Positions 42,801-51,254 of a DNA stretch of 57,326 bases are shown here, one piece after another. A model generated the notes under the pieces. The model had not been told where the DNA came from. It did no database searches and worked only from the letters and a program-made list of their open reading frames with translations. Numbering within the stretch: the stretch's first letter is position 1; each line of letters starts with the position of its first letter. The position numbers were made by a program, and so were the translations under genes. This DNA comes from JBFHRE01 sp041746105. Lineage in GTDB: Bacteria; Actinomycetota; Acidimicrobiia; Spongiisociales; ZC4RG35. The stretch is from positions 1-57,326 of the forward strand of contig JBGTHP010000028.1 in assembly GCA_041746105.1 (NCBI GenBank). The letters run 5' to 3'.

Positions 42801-42828
42801 CGACTGCGGATTCGAACCCGCAGTCGAA
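42801..42828. terminator. Long perfect hairpin between convergent genes
   Basis: TCGACTGCGG (42801-42810) pairs over 10 bp with CCGCAGTCGA (42819-42828), loop ATTCGAAC. There is no T tract on either side, so it would be an atypical terminator. The loop resembles a tRNA T-loop, but no acceptor, D or anticodon arm can be drawn. Confidence 0.5.
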
Positions 42829-42896
42829 GATGGCGAAGACGCAGGCTGCTCAGCGGCCAACCTCTTGCGATGGCCGACGCCGTGCTGGTGGCGGAG

Positions 42897-43808
42897 TCAG
42901 ATCTTCGGGAGTTTGAAGCCGGACTTGTCGATCACATAGTTCCGCGCTTCCTCTGCGGTGCGCCGTACCGCCGGCCAGTCGACGTGCTGCAGCTCGCCCT
43001 GGCGTTTCATGATTCTTCCCGCGATCAGCACGGTTTCCACGTTGCCGGTATCCATTCCCGTGACCACTGCCGTGACCGGATCATTGAGCGGTGTGACATT
43101 CATGCGGTCGGTCCGGAGAAGAACGATGTCGGCGTGTTTTCCTGGCGTGATGGTCCCGACCTTCGCATCGAGACCGTTTGCACGTGCTCCCTCCAGAGTG
43201 GCGCATGCCAGAACCTGGCGGGCGCTCATCGGATCCCGCCCCTGGGCCGCGGCCTGATCACGTTGGAGTGCCAGGACCGAGCGCATCTGGTTGAACATGT
43301 CGTTGGGAACGTTCGTCTCGACGTCGACGCTGAGGCTTGGCAACAAGCCCCGGTCGAGGAATTTCTGGATTGGTGGCATTCCATGTCCCATCATCATTTC
43401 CACCGGTGAGGCCAAGGAGACGGTCCCTCCGGTGTCGACGATCATTTGAATCTCGACGTCGCTCAGGGTTGTGCAGTGGATGTAGGTGGTGTCCGCCCCC
43501 AGCAGACCCGCTTCCCCCATCCCCTTGACCTTTCCGTCGAGGCCGTAGCTACCAACTCCAACGTGCGTGGAGATACGGGCGCCTGCCTCTCGCGCCAACT
43601 TCCAGTGATCGCGCGTCACCTCGAAGGAGTGGACATGGGTTCCAACGTCTCCTCCCGGTTCGAGGCGGCCGAGGCGGAATCCCATCTGGACGGAGCCGGC
43701 CGGTTCATCGGCCACCTCAGCCGCGCTGTATCCACTGCTGCGGCCCATGAACTCGGGAGGCACGATGTAGGCGAGGTCGGGCACCCTTCTGACGATGTGG
43801 TTGGCCAT
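42897..43808 (-). CDS. Chimeric cupin / amidohydrolase protein, probably a deletion fusion
   Basis: A 303-residue protein. Residues 1 to about 62 read like the beginning of a cupin protein (YIVPPEFMGRSSGYSAAEVA, then LEPGGDVGTHVHSFE, containing the cupin HxH) but stop before the rest of that barrel. From VTRDHWKLAREAGARISTHVG onward it is the C-terminal half of a metal-dependent amidohydrolase/chlorohydrolase (YIHCTTLSD, SLSVDVETNVP, GTITPGKHADIVLL). The amidohydrolase N-terminal HxH metal motif is absent, so activity is doubtful. The ATG at 43808 overlaps the upstream stop (TGATG). An in-frame deletion joining two neighbouring genes is the simplest explanation. Confidence 0.72.
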   Translation of the reverse strand: MANHIVRRVPDLAYIVPPEFMGRSSGYSAAEVADEPAGSVQMGFRLGRLEPGGDVGTHVHSFEVTRDHWKLAREAGARISTHVGVGSYGLDGKVKGMGEAGLLGADTTYIHCTTLSDVEIQMIVDTGGTVSLASPVEMMMGHGMPPIQKFLDRGLLPSLSVDVETNVPNDMFNQMRSVLALQRDQAAAQGRDPMSARQVLACATLEGARANGLDAKVGTITPGKHADIVLLRTDRMNVTPLNDPVTAVVTGMDTGNVETVLIAGRIMKRQGELQHVDWPAVRRTAEEARNYVIDKSGFKLPKI

Positions 43809-44698
43809 CAAGCGTCGCCTCCCCTCAGAAAAACGGCAATTGCGCTCAGGTCTCGAGGCCCAAACCCCTCGGCGATCGCCTTGCGCACGATGCCGAGCCC
43901 GGCACGGGCCTGATCGAGGGGTGCCCCAACCCGATCACCCAATCCTGTGATCAGTTCGAGATCCTTCGCCACCAGATCGAGGCTGAACGCGACTGCAGCG
44001 TCTTCGGGGTTCTCGTAGGCCGAACGTTTGTACTGGACGAACGGTGCGCCGCCCGCCCCCCCGGCAAATACCTCGTATGCAGTGGCCCGATCGACGCCTG
44101 CCCGCTCTGCCAGTACCAGTGCCTCTGAGAGGGCCACGTTGAGTCCATGCACCAATCCGTTCACTGCCAGCTTCGCCACAGCCCCTGATCCCCGTGGCCC
44201 CACTTCGATCACCCTGGCCGCAAGAGCCTCGAGCACGGGACGTGCCCGATCGATCGCATCGTGATCTCCGCCTGCGATCACGGTGAGAGCTCCCGCTTCG
44301 ACCGTGGACACGCTGCCTGAGACCGGACAGTCGATGAATCCGGCTCCCGTGCTGTCGACGGCGGCTCCAACGGTCCTCACGGTTTCGGGGTCGATGGTGC
44401 TGGTCTCGACGGCAATGGTCCCGGGACCGATGCCCAGAACGAATCCGTCGTCACCCAGATACACGGAACGTACCGCGGCGTCGTCGGCAAGGCTGGTGAG
44501 GGCCACTTCGACAACTGCGGCGGCGTGGGCCGGGGTAGCGGCGACCGTGGCTCCGATCTGTCCGGCCACCGCCGCGGCTTTGGCCCTGTCCCTATTCCAA
44601 ACGGTCACCTCGAAGCCTGCCCGTGCCAGGGTGCCCGCCATTGCGCCGCCCATCCGCCCGGTGCCGATCACCGCCACTGTTGGCCCGTGTCCGTTCAC
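43808..44698 (-). CDS. 3-hydroxyisobutyrate dehydrogenase-family NAD(P)-dependent oxidoreductase
   Basis: A 296-residue beta-hydroxyacid dehydrogenase. It has the Rossmann motif IGTGRMGGAMAGTLARAG, the substrate-binding DCPVSGSVSTVEAGALTVIAGG, the catalytic Lys in GAVAKLAVNGLVHG and the C-terminal KDLELITGLGDRVGAPLD. The group oxidises short hydroxy acids such as 3-hydroxyisobutyrate or tartronate semialdehyde. It precedes the chimeric amidohydrolase gene with a one-base overlap and follows the hydroxyglutarate oxidase gene by 32 bp. Confidence 0.9.
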   Translation of the reverse strand: MNGHGPTVAVIGTGRMGGAMAGTLARAGFEVTVWNRDRAKAAAVAGQIGATVAATPAHAAAVVEVALTSLADDAAVRSVYLGDDGFVLGIGPGTIAVETSTIDPETVRTVGAAVDSTGAGFIDCPVSGSVSTVEAGALTVIAGGDHDAIDRARPVLEALAARVIEVGPRGSGAVAKLAVNGLVHGLNVALSEALVLAERAGVDRATAYEVFAGGAGGAPFVQYKRSAYENPEDAAVAFSLDLVAKDLELITGLGDRVGAPLDQARAGLGIVRKAIAEGFGPRDLSAIAVFLRGGDA

Positions 44699-44730
44699 TG
44701 ATCAGTGACACTACACACCTCCGACGCGGT

Positions 44731-45945
44731 TCATCCACTCATAAGGGGACGAACCTCATCGGCGATGTAACGACCGATGGCGAGACAGGCGGTTGCGCCT
44801 GGGGAAGGTGCATTGAGGACGTGCAGCGTGGATCCGGCCGTTTCGATGGCGAAATCGTCCACTAGTGAGCCGTCAGGAGAGACCGCCTGTGCGCGAACTC
44901 CAACCCCGCCTTCGATCAGTTGGGAGTGCAAGGTTGCGGGAACGAGACGCCGGGCCTGTCGGGCGTAAAGGCGGGTCGATCTCGAGCCAAGCATTTCTTT
45001 TGCGCCGGAGAGCCAATGCCGTCTCGCCAGCTTCCAGAATCCCCTGCTTCGGACGGTGTCCCCGAGATCTCCCCAGTCGGGTCCGACTCCGCGGTACTGC
45101 TCGCGTCCCAAGGCCAAGACGGCGTTGGGCCCCACTTCGACGCTGCCGTCGATGCGCCGAGTGAAATGGACTCCCAAGAAGGGGAACCGGGGGTCGGGCA
45201 CCGGGTAGATCAGGGATTTGACCAGGTGGGCGGCGGAATCCTCCAACCGGTAGTACTCGCCCCGGAACGGGATGATGCGGATCTTCGTGTCGACCCCGGC
45301 GAGCGCTGCAATTCGGTCAGAATGTAGGCCCGCACAGTTGATGAGCACCCTCGCTCGCACTTGTTTGTCCCCTGCACCGACGACGACATGATCAACCTCG
45401 TGGACGATCGAGTCGACAGTGTGTCCCGTCAGCACCGTCCCACCGGAGGTGCTGAGTTGTTTGGCCAGCTTTTGGGCAAGCGCCGGGTAGTCCGCGACGC
45501 CTGCTTCCGGGACGTAGAGAGCTTGGAGACCTGTGGCGTGCGGTTCGTGGTCTTTGATGCCGGCAGGCCCAAGTCGTTCGAGGCCCATGAGCCCATTGCT
45601 GCGACCCCGTCGTTCGAGTTCGTCCAGTGGAGCGAGCTCGCTGGGGTGTGTGGCTATCACCAACTTGCCGGAGCGGAAAAAGGGGACGGCCTCCTCTGCA
45701 CACACCTCATACATCTCCCTACGCCCTTCAACGCAGAGTTTCGCCTTGAGTGACCCCGGTTTGTAGTAGAGACCGGAATGGATGACGCCACTGTTGTGAC
45801 TGCTCTGGTGAGCGGCCACACCGTCCTCCTTGTCCAGCACGGCGATCGAGACGCCATTGAATTCCCGAGACAACGCCTTCGCAACAGAAAGGCCGATGAG
45901 TCCTGCGCCGATAACGCACACGTCGAAGGTGTTTTCAGATGACAT
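44731..45945 (-). CDS. lhgO: L-2-hydroxyglutarate oxidase
   Basis: A 404-residue FAD enzyme. It has the FAD motif VIGAGLIGLSVAKAL, SSHNSGVIHSGLYYKPGSLKA (diagnostic for LhgO and its relatives), the central INCAGLHSDRIAALAG, and RIIPFRGEYYRL with HFTRRIDGSVEVGPNAV. It oxidises L-2-hydroxyglutarate to 2-oxoglutarate and passes electrons to the quinone pool. Its strand and spacing suggest an operon with the downstream hydroxyacid dehydrogenase. It is divergent from the SDR/XRE pair. Confidence 0.93.
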   Translation of the reverse strand: MSSENTFDVCVIGAGLIGLSVAKALSREFNGVSIAVLDKEDGVAAHQSSHNSGVIHSGLYYKPGSLKAKLCVEGRREMYEVCAEEAVPFFRSGKLVIATHPSELAPLDELERRGRSNGLMGLERLGPAGIKDHEPHATGLQALYVPEAGVADYPALAQKLAKQLSTSGGTVLTGHTVDSIVHEVDHVVVGAGDKQVRARVLINCAGLHSDRIAALAGVDTKIRIIPFRGEYYRLEDSAAHLVKSLIYPVPDPRFPFLGVHFTRRIDGSVEVGPNAVLALGREQYRGVGPDWGDLGDTVRSRGFWKLARRHWLSGAKEMLGSRSTRLYARQARRLVPATLHSQLIEGGVGVRAQAVSPDGSLVDDFAIETAGSTLHVLNAPSPGATACLAIGRYIADEVRPLMSG

Positions 45946-46030
45946 GATTACCGTCGGTGTTAAGCGTCACTGCACAACCAGTCCGGAATGTGTATATCCT
46001 CGCTTCACCTCGATCAAGGAGCTGATTGCC

Positions 46031-46729
46031 ATGGCGGAAGGATCTGTTCTCATCGTTGGGGGCACCGGCGGGCTGGGGCGTGAGGTCGTACGACACTATA
46101 AGGATCGGGGCAGTCAGGTCGTGATCACCGGGCGCGATCCCGAACGCGCCGCCCAGATGGCCGCAGAGATAGGCCCCGGGGTTTCGGGGATTGGGTTCGA
46201 CCTGGCCCAGCCGACCGGGATCGCCAAGGCGCTCGAGGGGGTCGGGTCGGTGTCGAGGCTCGTCCTGTCGGCGATCGACCGCGACCACAACCCTATCGAG
46301 GAGTATTCGATCGAGCGGGCGATTGCCCTGACGACGATGAAGCTGGTCGGCTATACCGAGACGATCAACGCTCTCCGCTCGAGGATGGAAGAAGATGCCT
46401 CGGTTGTGCTGTTTGGCGGGCGTGCGAAGGACGGGCCTTATCCGGGCTCCACCACGGTTACCACTGTCAACGGCGGGGTGGCCAGTCTGATCAACACTCT
46501 GGCGATCCAGCTGAAACCGATTCGGTTCAATGCGCTTCACCCTGGGATCGTCGGTGACAGCCCGTTCTGGGCAGAAAAGCAAGGAGCGCTGGCGGCCGTG
46601 ATCGATCGAACTCCGACCGGAAGGCTTGTGACAATGGCGGATGTCGTCGACGCTACCGTCTTCTTGCTAGAGAATCGCTCGGTGAACGGAATCAACCTCT
46701 ATGTCGACGGTGGCTGGATGCTGATGTGA
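46031..46729 (+). CDS. SDR-fold protein lacking the catalytic Tyr-x3-Lys
   Basis: A 232-residue Rossmann protein with an intact cofactor motif, VGGTGGLGREVV, and the SDR C-terminal GRLVTMADVVDATVFLLEN...GINLYVDGGW layout. At the active site, where YxxxK is expected before GxVASL, the sequence is VTTVNGG, so both Tyr and Lys are missing. It may be a binding or sensing protein, or use another mechanism. The ATG at 46031 has AAGGAG 9 nt before it. The stop overlaps the start of an XRE-cupin regulator (GTGA). Confidence 0.83.
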   Translation: MAEGSVLIVGGTGGLGREVVRHYKDRGSQVVITGRDPERAAQMAAEIGPGVSGIGFDLAQPTGIAKALEGVGSVSRLVLSAIDRDHNPIEEYSIERAIALTTMKLVGYTETINALRSRMEEDASVVLFGGRAKDGPYPGSTTVTTVNGGVASLINTLAIQLKPIRFNALHPGIVGDSPFWAEKQGALAAVIDRTPTGRLVTMADVVDATVFLLENRSVNGINLYVDGGWMLM

Positions 46730-47376
46730 GCTACGAACTGGGAGATTTCGACGTAGGGGTTCTTGATGGGATCGGTGACCGGCTTCGCCAGGAGCGCATG
46801 CGCGCCGGCCTCAGCCAGAGGGAGCTGGCCCGACGTGTCGGGTTGTCCGCAAGCTTGATCTCCCAGTTGGAGAGCGGCCTGTCGAAACCCTCTGTCGGAA
46901 CTCTTTATGCGCTGGTTACCGAATTAGACGTTTCTCTCGATCGGGTGATCCGGGGCGAGGCCTACACACCGGACGGAAACGGACAGCCGGATGCTCAACC
47001 CCACGCCGGCGCCAAAAGTGGACCCCTCGTCCACCCGGTCGACCGGCAAGTGATCGATCTCGCCTCAGGAGTCCGATGGGAGGAACTGACCTCTGAGACC
47101 GAGGACGGGGTTGACTTTTTGGAGGCGATCTACGAGGTCGGAGGCGCCTCCACTCCCGACGAATCATTGATGCGACACCACGGCCGGGAGTATGGCTACG
47201 TCATCTCAGGGACTCTCGGAGTTCGGATCGGGTTCGAGGAACACACACTCAATCCAGGCGACTCGATCGCATTCGACTCCACCAGCCCCCACCGGCTGTA
47301 CAACAAGGGTGAGGTACCCGTCCACGCGATCTGGGTTGTTGTCGGCCGCGAGTCCGACAGCCGCGCCCACAAGTAG
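46726..47376 (+). CDS. XRE-family regulator with C-terminal cupin domain
   Basis: A 216-residue regulator. The N-terminal helix-turn-helix is LRQERMRAGLSQRELARRVGLSASLISQLESGLSKPSVGTL; the C-terminal cupin runs from about residue 130 (MRHHGREYGYVISGTLGVRIGFEEHTLNPGDSIAFDSTSPHRLYNKG). This PuuR/ClcR-like arrangement senses a small metabolite. The GTG start overlaps the SDR stop, so the two are produced together, and the divergent lhgO operon is a possible target. Confidence 0.92.
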   Translation: MSYELGDFDVGVLDGIGDRLRQERMRAGLSQRELARRVGLSASLISQLESGLSKPSVGTLYALVTELDVSLDRVIRGEAYTPDGNGQPDAQPHAGAKSGPLVHPVDRQVIDLASGVRWEELTSETEDGVDFLEAIYEVGGASTPDESLMRHHGREYGYVISGTLGVRIGFEEHTLNPGDSIAFDSTSPHRLYNKGEVPVHAIWVVVGRESDSRAHK

Positions 47377-47405
47377 CGGAACGCTTCTCCGGTACGCTTG
47401 GCCCC

Positions 47406-47936
47406 GTGACCGCCGAACTCGAAGGGGTGAGACCTCTGCACCTGGACTCTGCGACAGGCTTTTCACCACTCGTCGGTCGGTTCGTGACAATGTTCGCCGA
47501 CACGCGGCGGAGACTGCATCGCGACCTGGCCGACTTCGACGGCGAGCACCTCGACGCGACCCCATCCTGGGCACCGAACTCGATAGGAACCCTGCTCTAT
47601 CACATCGCCGCGATCGAGCTCGATTGGACATTCGCGGACATCCTCCAAGCCGAGTTCCCGCCAGGAGCACTCGAGTGGTTTCCCCACGACGTACGCGACG
47701 ACGACGGGGTACTCGCAGCAGTGGTAGAACCGCTCTCGACCCACATTGATCGGTTGGATTGGGTGAGAGAGCACCTCTTCGAAGCCCTCCGGTCGTTGGA
47801 CGATGCGGCACTGGACGGGTCTCGCACCTCCGGTGGCGAAGAACTCGGCGTCGGCTTCATACTCCATCATCTGATGCAGCACGAAGCCGAGCACCGGGGC
47901 CAGATAGGCGAGATCCGAGCCGCGCTTTCGTTCTAG
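47406..47936 (+). CDS. DinB-family metal-binding helical protein
   Basis: A 176-residue four-helix-bundle protein. The three metal ligands are His in LLYHIAAIE and the pair in HHLMQHEAEHRGQI, matching the DinB/YfiT superfamily. Some members are thiol (bacillithiol or mycothiol) transferases; the role here is unknown. It starts at GTG 29 bp downstream of the XRE-cupin gene. Confidence 0.86.
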   Translation: MTAELEGVRPLHLDSATGFSPLVGRFVTMFADTRRRLHRDLADFDGEHLDATPSWAPNSIGTLLYHIAAIELDWTFADILQAEFPPGALEWFPHDVRDDDGVLAAVVEPLSTHIDRLDWVREHLFEALRSLDDAALDGSRTSGGEELGVGFILHHLMQHEAEHRGQIGEIRAALSF

Positions 47937-48146
47937 GCACGAACGTCGGGCCTGTTGCAGCCGAACTTGGAGTATCGCCAAACCGGAGCACGACGTTTCC
48001 TCGGCAGAGGTCGCCAGTGCATTCGGGGAGTTCGCGACGAGGTCGCCATGGTCTCCGACGGGCGTAGAGATCGGCTGGAGGCCGTCTCGTCATTGACCGT
48101 CGCCTGGCAGCCGTCTCATCGCCGGGTAGGAGCGATCCGTAGAACC

Positions 48147-48629
48147 TCATCCGGAGGATCCGGTAACGACCCTTCCGTGAATCTCCGATGTGAGCCTCTG
48201 GACCTCTGCGGTCAGGAGAGTGTTCTGCTCGAGCAACTCCCGGAGACCGTCGGTCTGGCGAGCGGCTATCTCTTGTCGTTCGAGCGCCGCTGCCGCCAGT
48301 GCTTCGCGGTGGGAGGAATCCGCCTCCGCCAGCGCCTTGTCGCGATCTGCCTGACGGGTCTGGGCGAGGAGTATGAGTGGGGCCGCATACGCGGCCTGGA
48401 GCGAGAACAACAGGTTGAGCAGAATGAAGGGGTACGGATCCCATCGCCGCGACAGGGCAATTGCGTTGAGAATGATCCAGGCGGTCACCAATGCCGTCTG
48501 GCCGATCAAGAACTTGGGCGTGCCGAAGAACCGGGCGAACCCCTCTGCTTTACGGCCAAATGCGTCTGCTCCAAAGGCTCCGTGAAGGTGAACCGCTACT
48601 CCATGGCGGTGCTCGGGTGGGGCGCTCAT
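48147..48629 (-). CDS. DUF1003 membrane protein
   Basis: A 160-residue protein with two adjacent membrane helices (LIGQTALVTAWIILNAIAL and PYPFILLNLLFSLQAAYAAPLILLAQ) and the family signature WDPYPFILLNLLFSLQAAYAAPLILLAQTRQADRDK. A cytoplasmic coiled-coil tail of about 60 residues follows. Function unknown; some relatives occur near magnesium transport genes. About 210 bp with no gene separate it from the convergent DinB gene. Confidence 0.88.
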   Translation of the reverse strand: MSAPPEHRHGVAVHLHGAFGADAFGRKAEGFARFFGTPKFLIGQTALVTAWIILNAIALSRRWDPYPFILLNLLFSLQAAYAAPLILLAQTRQADRDKALAEADSSHREALAAAALERQEIAARQTDGLRELLEQNTLLTAEVQRLTSEIHGRVVTGSSG

Positions 48630-48720
48630 CTGGTTCCTTTCGTTGGTTCTTCGACAGCTGTGGAGATGTTCACACCAATGCGTTTACGAGTGAAGAACGC
48701 CGACGAATCCGCCCAGTTGG

Positions 48721-48958
48721 TCATGCCGGCTCCCTGATTCGGCCGGCAGTGACAATTCGGGCGAGGCTTCGTAGGAAGAACAACGCATTACCTGCGAGGA
48801 CTACTGCCCCGACACCGATTACGGCCGTGGCCCCTGCGCCGGACACCAGTGCCGTGGGCGGCCAGCGCCGATGCCGTCAGCACTACCGACTCGCCCAAAA
48901 AGAACGTCCCAACGAAAACGATCCAGGATTTGTGCAGCGCCAGCGTCGTAATCACCAA
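48721..48958 (-). pseudogene. Frameshifted remnant of a membrane protein (DedA-like N-terminus)
   Basis: One minus-strand frame (48958 to a stop at 48788) begins LVITTLALHKSWIVFVGTFFLGESVVL, which reads like the start of a DedA-family membrane protein. It then turns into Arg-rich nonsense. A second frame continues with a plausible membrane helix, ATAVIGVGAVVLAGNALFFLRSLARI, up to a stop at 48721. A frameshift or internal deletion is the likely cause. The assignment to DedA rests on a short segment only. Confidence 0.42.
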
Positions 48959-49052
48959 TCCACGTTAAGCCACCCAGATCGCGGGCAATGCCTGAACCAG
49001 TTCCGGGTTTCGCTGCGCTAGTTGTCGCTGGGCCCGCGAACTGGTCCTATCT

Positions 49053-49202
49053 ACGGAGGATGCCGAGTTATTCCTATATCCGGGTGACCAGCACTATTTC
49101 GCCGACTCAAGTCTGCCGTCTTACGACGCCGCGGCTGCCAAGTTGCTGACGGAGCGAGTTATCGAGGTCGTCTCGAAACCTACGACTGTCCTGCAGGCCT
49201 AG
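49053..49202 (+). pseudogene. C-terminal remnant of a dienelactone hydrolase
   Basis: An open segment of about 49 codons encodes ELFLYPGDQHYFADSS followed by a helix, KLLTERVIEVV, which matches the C-terminal end of dienelactone-hydrolase-family proteins, including the catalytic-His region (normally GxHxF). Nothing recognisable of the remaining protein is found upstream, so this is a decayed tail. Its stop overlaps the end of the convergent DUF1905 gene. Confidence 0.6.
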
Positions 49203-49516
49203 CGCCGGTCGGGAGCAGGCCTCAACCGCACCGAGGCGCTCGATCCCGCCTGAAGCCCCTCGCGCTCGCGGACAGCTTTTTTTACCGGAAGCACCATCGA
49301 TGCCACCTTCTTGTCGGGGAAAAGAGACGTCTTCCAGGTCGTGTCGCCGATTGTGACTTCGACCCGAATCGACCCGAAACCACCGCGCTCTTCGACGATC
49401 TGGTCCAAGTCGTCAGCAAGTTCGATCGGGAGAGTGACGAAGTGCCACCCCGCCTCCCCGGGGTACAGCCAGACCTCGGCGGTGAATTCGGCGGTTTGGT
49501 ATTCCGGGATGTTCAC
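49199..49516 (-). CDS. DUF1905 family protein
   Basis: A 105-residue small beta-barrel protein: FTAEVWLYPGEAGWHFVTLPIELADDLDQIV, GFGSIRVEVTIGDTTWKTSLFPDKK and YxLPVKKAVREREGL, the standard order of DUF1905. Function unknown; the domain often stands alone or is joined to a YdeI/OmdA-like tail. It is divergent from the next gene across about 240 bp, in which I see nothing else. Confidence 0.9.
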   Translation of the reverse strand: MNIPEYQTAEFTAEVWLYPGEAGWHFVTLPIELADDLDQIVEERGGFGSIRVEVTIGDTTWKTSLFPDKKVASMVLPVKKAVREREGLQAGSSASVRLRPAPDRR

Positions 49517-49753
49517 TCTCCCACCTTCGGCCTGGGGGCGCGCAGCGTAGCCACGGTGATTGGACTCAGCGCACGGAAGAAAGGACCCTTGATACGCTCA
49601 CGCATTCGCTCTAGGTGTTCGACTCGGCGCGCTCTTCGTCACTTCGGAGAGTCCGGCCCGCCCTTCATCTGTTACAGACCAATCGACGCGCCCGCCGTGC
49701 ATCCATGGCGCCAATCCAAAGACCGAAGATCGGCGATTTGATAGCCTCTCGGG

Positions 49754-50746
49754 ATGTCTTCGTCCAGCCCCGTTCTCGACTGGCTCCTCGACCCCGTCGC
49801 CTCCGATCCGTCGATCAGATGGCAGGTGATGCGTGACCTTCTCGACGAACCGGAGGCGGTTTGGGCAGCCGAGCGAGCGAGAGTCGAAACCGAGGGCTGG
49901 GGGGCACGGCTTCTCGCATTTGAAGATGACGATGGCCAGTGGGCGGGTGGAGCCCACTTCCCTGCCGATTTCGATTGGGACGGGCCGGAAGCGCAGAGAG
50001 CGGAAGGAAGACTAACGAGTCAGCCTTGGACGTCGACCAGTCATTCGGTTTCCCAACTCCGCACATTCGGTTTCGACGCCACCTCGGACCGGGCCGTACG
50101 AATGGCGGAACTGATCGGTGCCAACTGTCGCTGGGAACATGCGGGGCAGCCCTACTGGGAGGGTGAGGTCGAACCCTGCATCAATGGAAGCGCCGTAGCC
50201 AACGGTGTCTATTTCGGCGTTGACATGCGTCCAGTCGTCGAGCGCCTCCTCGGTGAGCGTCTCGATGATGGAGGATGGAATTGCGAAGCCGAGAACGGAT
50301 CTGTGCGATCTTCGTTCGACACCACCATCAACGTCCTTGACGGCCTTTTGCAGTTCGAACAGGCGACCGGTGGAACACCCGAGTCCCGAACCGCAAGACG
50401 TTCTGGTGAGGAGTACCTCTTGAAGCGGGCACTCTTTCGCCGTCTCAGTACCGGTGAACCAATCGAGAGGTTCCTGTACTTCATCAACCCTTCCCGGTTT
50501 TATTACGACGTTCTCCGAGCCCTCGATTACTTCCGGTCGGCCGGGATCCTCACCGGGACGGCCCCCGACCCGCGGCTATCGGAAGCGATCGAGCATGTTC
50601 AGTCGAAACGCGCCGGCGACGGGACCTGGGCGCTCGGCTGGAACCCGGCTGGGCGAATCTGGTTCAACGTCGATGATGGAGAAGGCGTAGCGTCCCGCTG
50701 GGTGACCCTGCGCGCTCTCCGTGTCCTACGTTGGTCGGAGAGCTAG
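49754..50746 (+). CDS. Conserved protein with prenyltransferase/squalene-cyclase-like alpha toroid
   Basis: A 330-residue soluble protein rich in helices and in QW-like segments: FEDDDGQWAGGAHFP, LDDGGWNCE, AGDGTWALGWNP. These resemble the repeats of squalene cyclases and prenyltransferase beta subunits, but the protein is half their length and lacks the DxDD acid motif. Similar proteins are common in actinobacteria and uncharacterised. It has no operon partner. Confidence 0.78.
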   Translation: MSSSSPVLDWLLDPVASDPSIRWQVMRDLLDEPEAVWAAERARVETEGWGARLLAFEDDDGQWAGGAHFPADFDWDGPEAQRAEGRLTSQPWTSTSHSVSQLRTFGFDATSDRAVRMAELIGANCRWEHAGQPYWEGEVEPCINGSAVANGVYFGVDMRPVVERLLGERLDDGGWNCEAENGSVRSSFDTTINVLDGLLQFEQATGGTPESRTARRSGEEYLLKRALFRRLSTGEPIERFLYFINPSRFYYDVLRALDYFRSAGILTGTAPDPRLSEAIEHVQSKRAGDGTWALGWNPAGRIWFNVDDGEGVASRWVTLRALRVLRWSES

Positions 50747-51254
50747 CGGCCCGGCGGAGAGGTGGATTGGTGTGCGCGTACCCGTCCTGATTTGTACTCG
50801 GAGGGAGTCCCGTCGACCTCGCGCGTTGTTGGCTGTTACCCGGGACGGTTGCCCCACGCCCATTTTGAGGTGTATCCGTCGCTGGAGCTGGCGGCAGCCG
50901 GCTCTTCTCCCCTGAAGACTTCACAGCTGGCTCTCCCTCAAGGAGATTGCGAGAACGTCTATGCCGATAGTCGGTACGGGAGCCAGTCTCCAGAATATCG
51001 GCGGGCTGTCACTCGATTCTGACAACGTATTCCGCGACGGTTGGACCGACCAGCTCGCCAAAGTGTCCGGCTCCCCCGCCGAGGGCTACCTGGCCTCTCT
51101 TTTGGTACGGGTCTGATTGAAGGCGGATTTCGATCCCGTCCGCGTGGCACTCGTTGCCGGAGCGTTTGACGGGCCCATGGCCACCCGCGAATCTCACGAC
51201 TCAGAAAGTGGAAGTATCGGCCCCGTACGGTGGTCAAAGTGAAGGAGATCACAA
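50747..51254. other. Gap with no confident gene
   Basis: About 500 bp between the toroid protein and the frameshifted DUF1801 gene. Plausible but mutually exclusive short frames exist: plus strand 50961-51116 (51 codons, with reasonable codon use, and the same frame stays open after its stop), and minus strand 51009-51197 (62 codons). None has a ribosome-binding site or family resemblance. Degraded coding sequence is the most likely content. Confidence 0.4.

Noticed and set aside
42783..42896. Possible tRNA (T-loop-like GATTCGAAC in a stem)
   Set aside because: Only one stem can be drawn on either strand, the stem is 10 bp rather than 5, and no acceptor, D or anticodon arm fits without invading the coding sequences.
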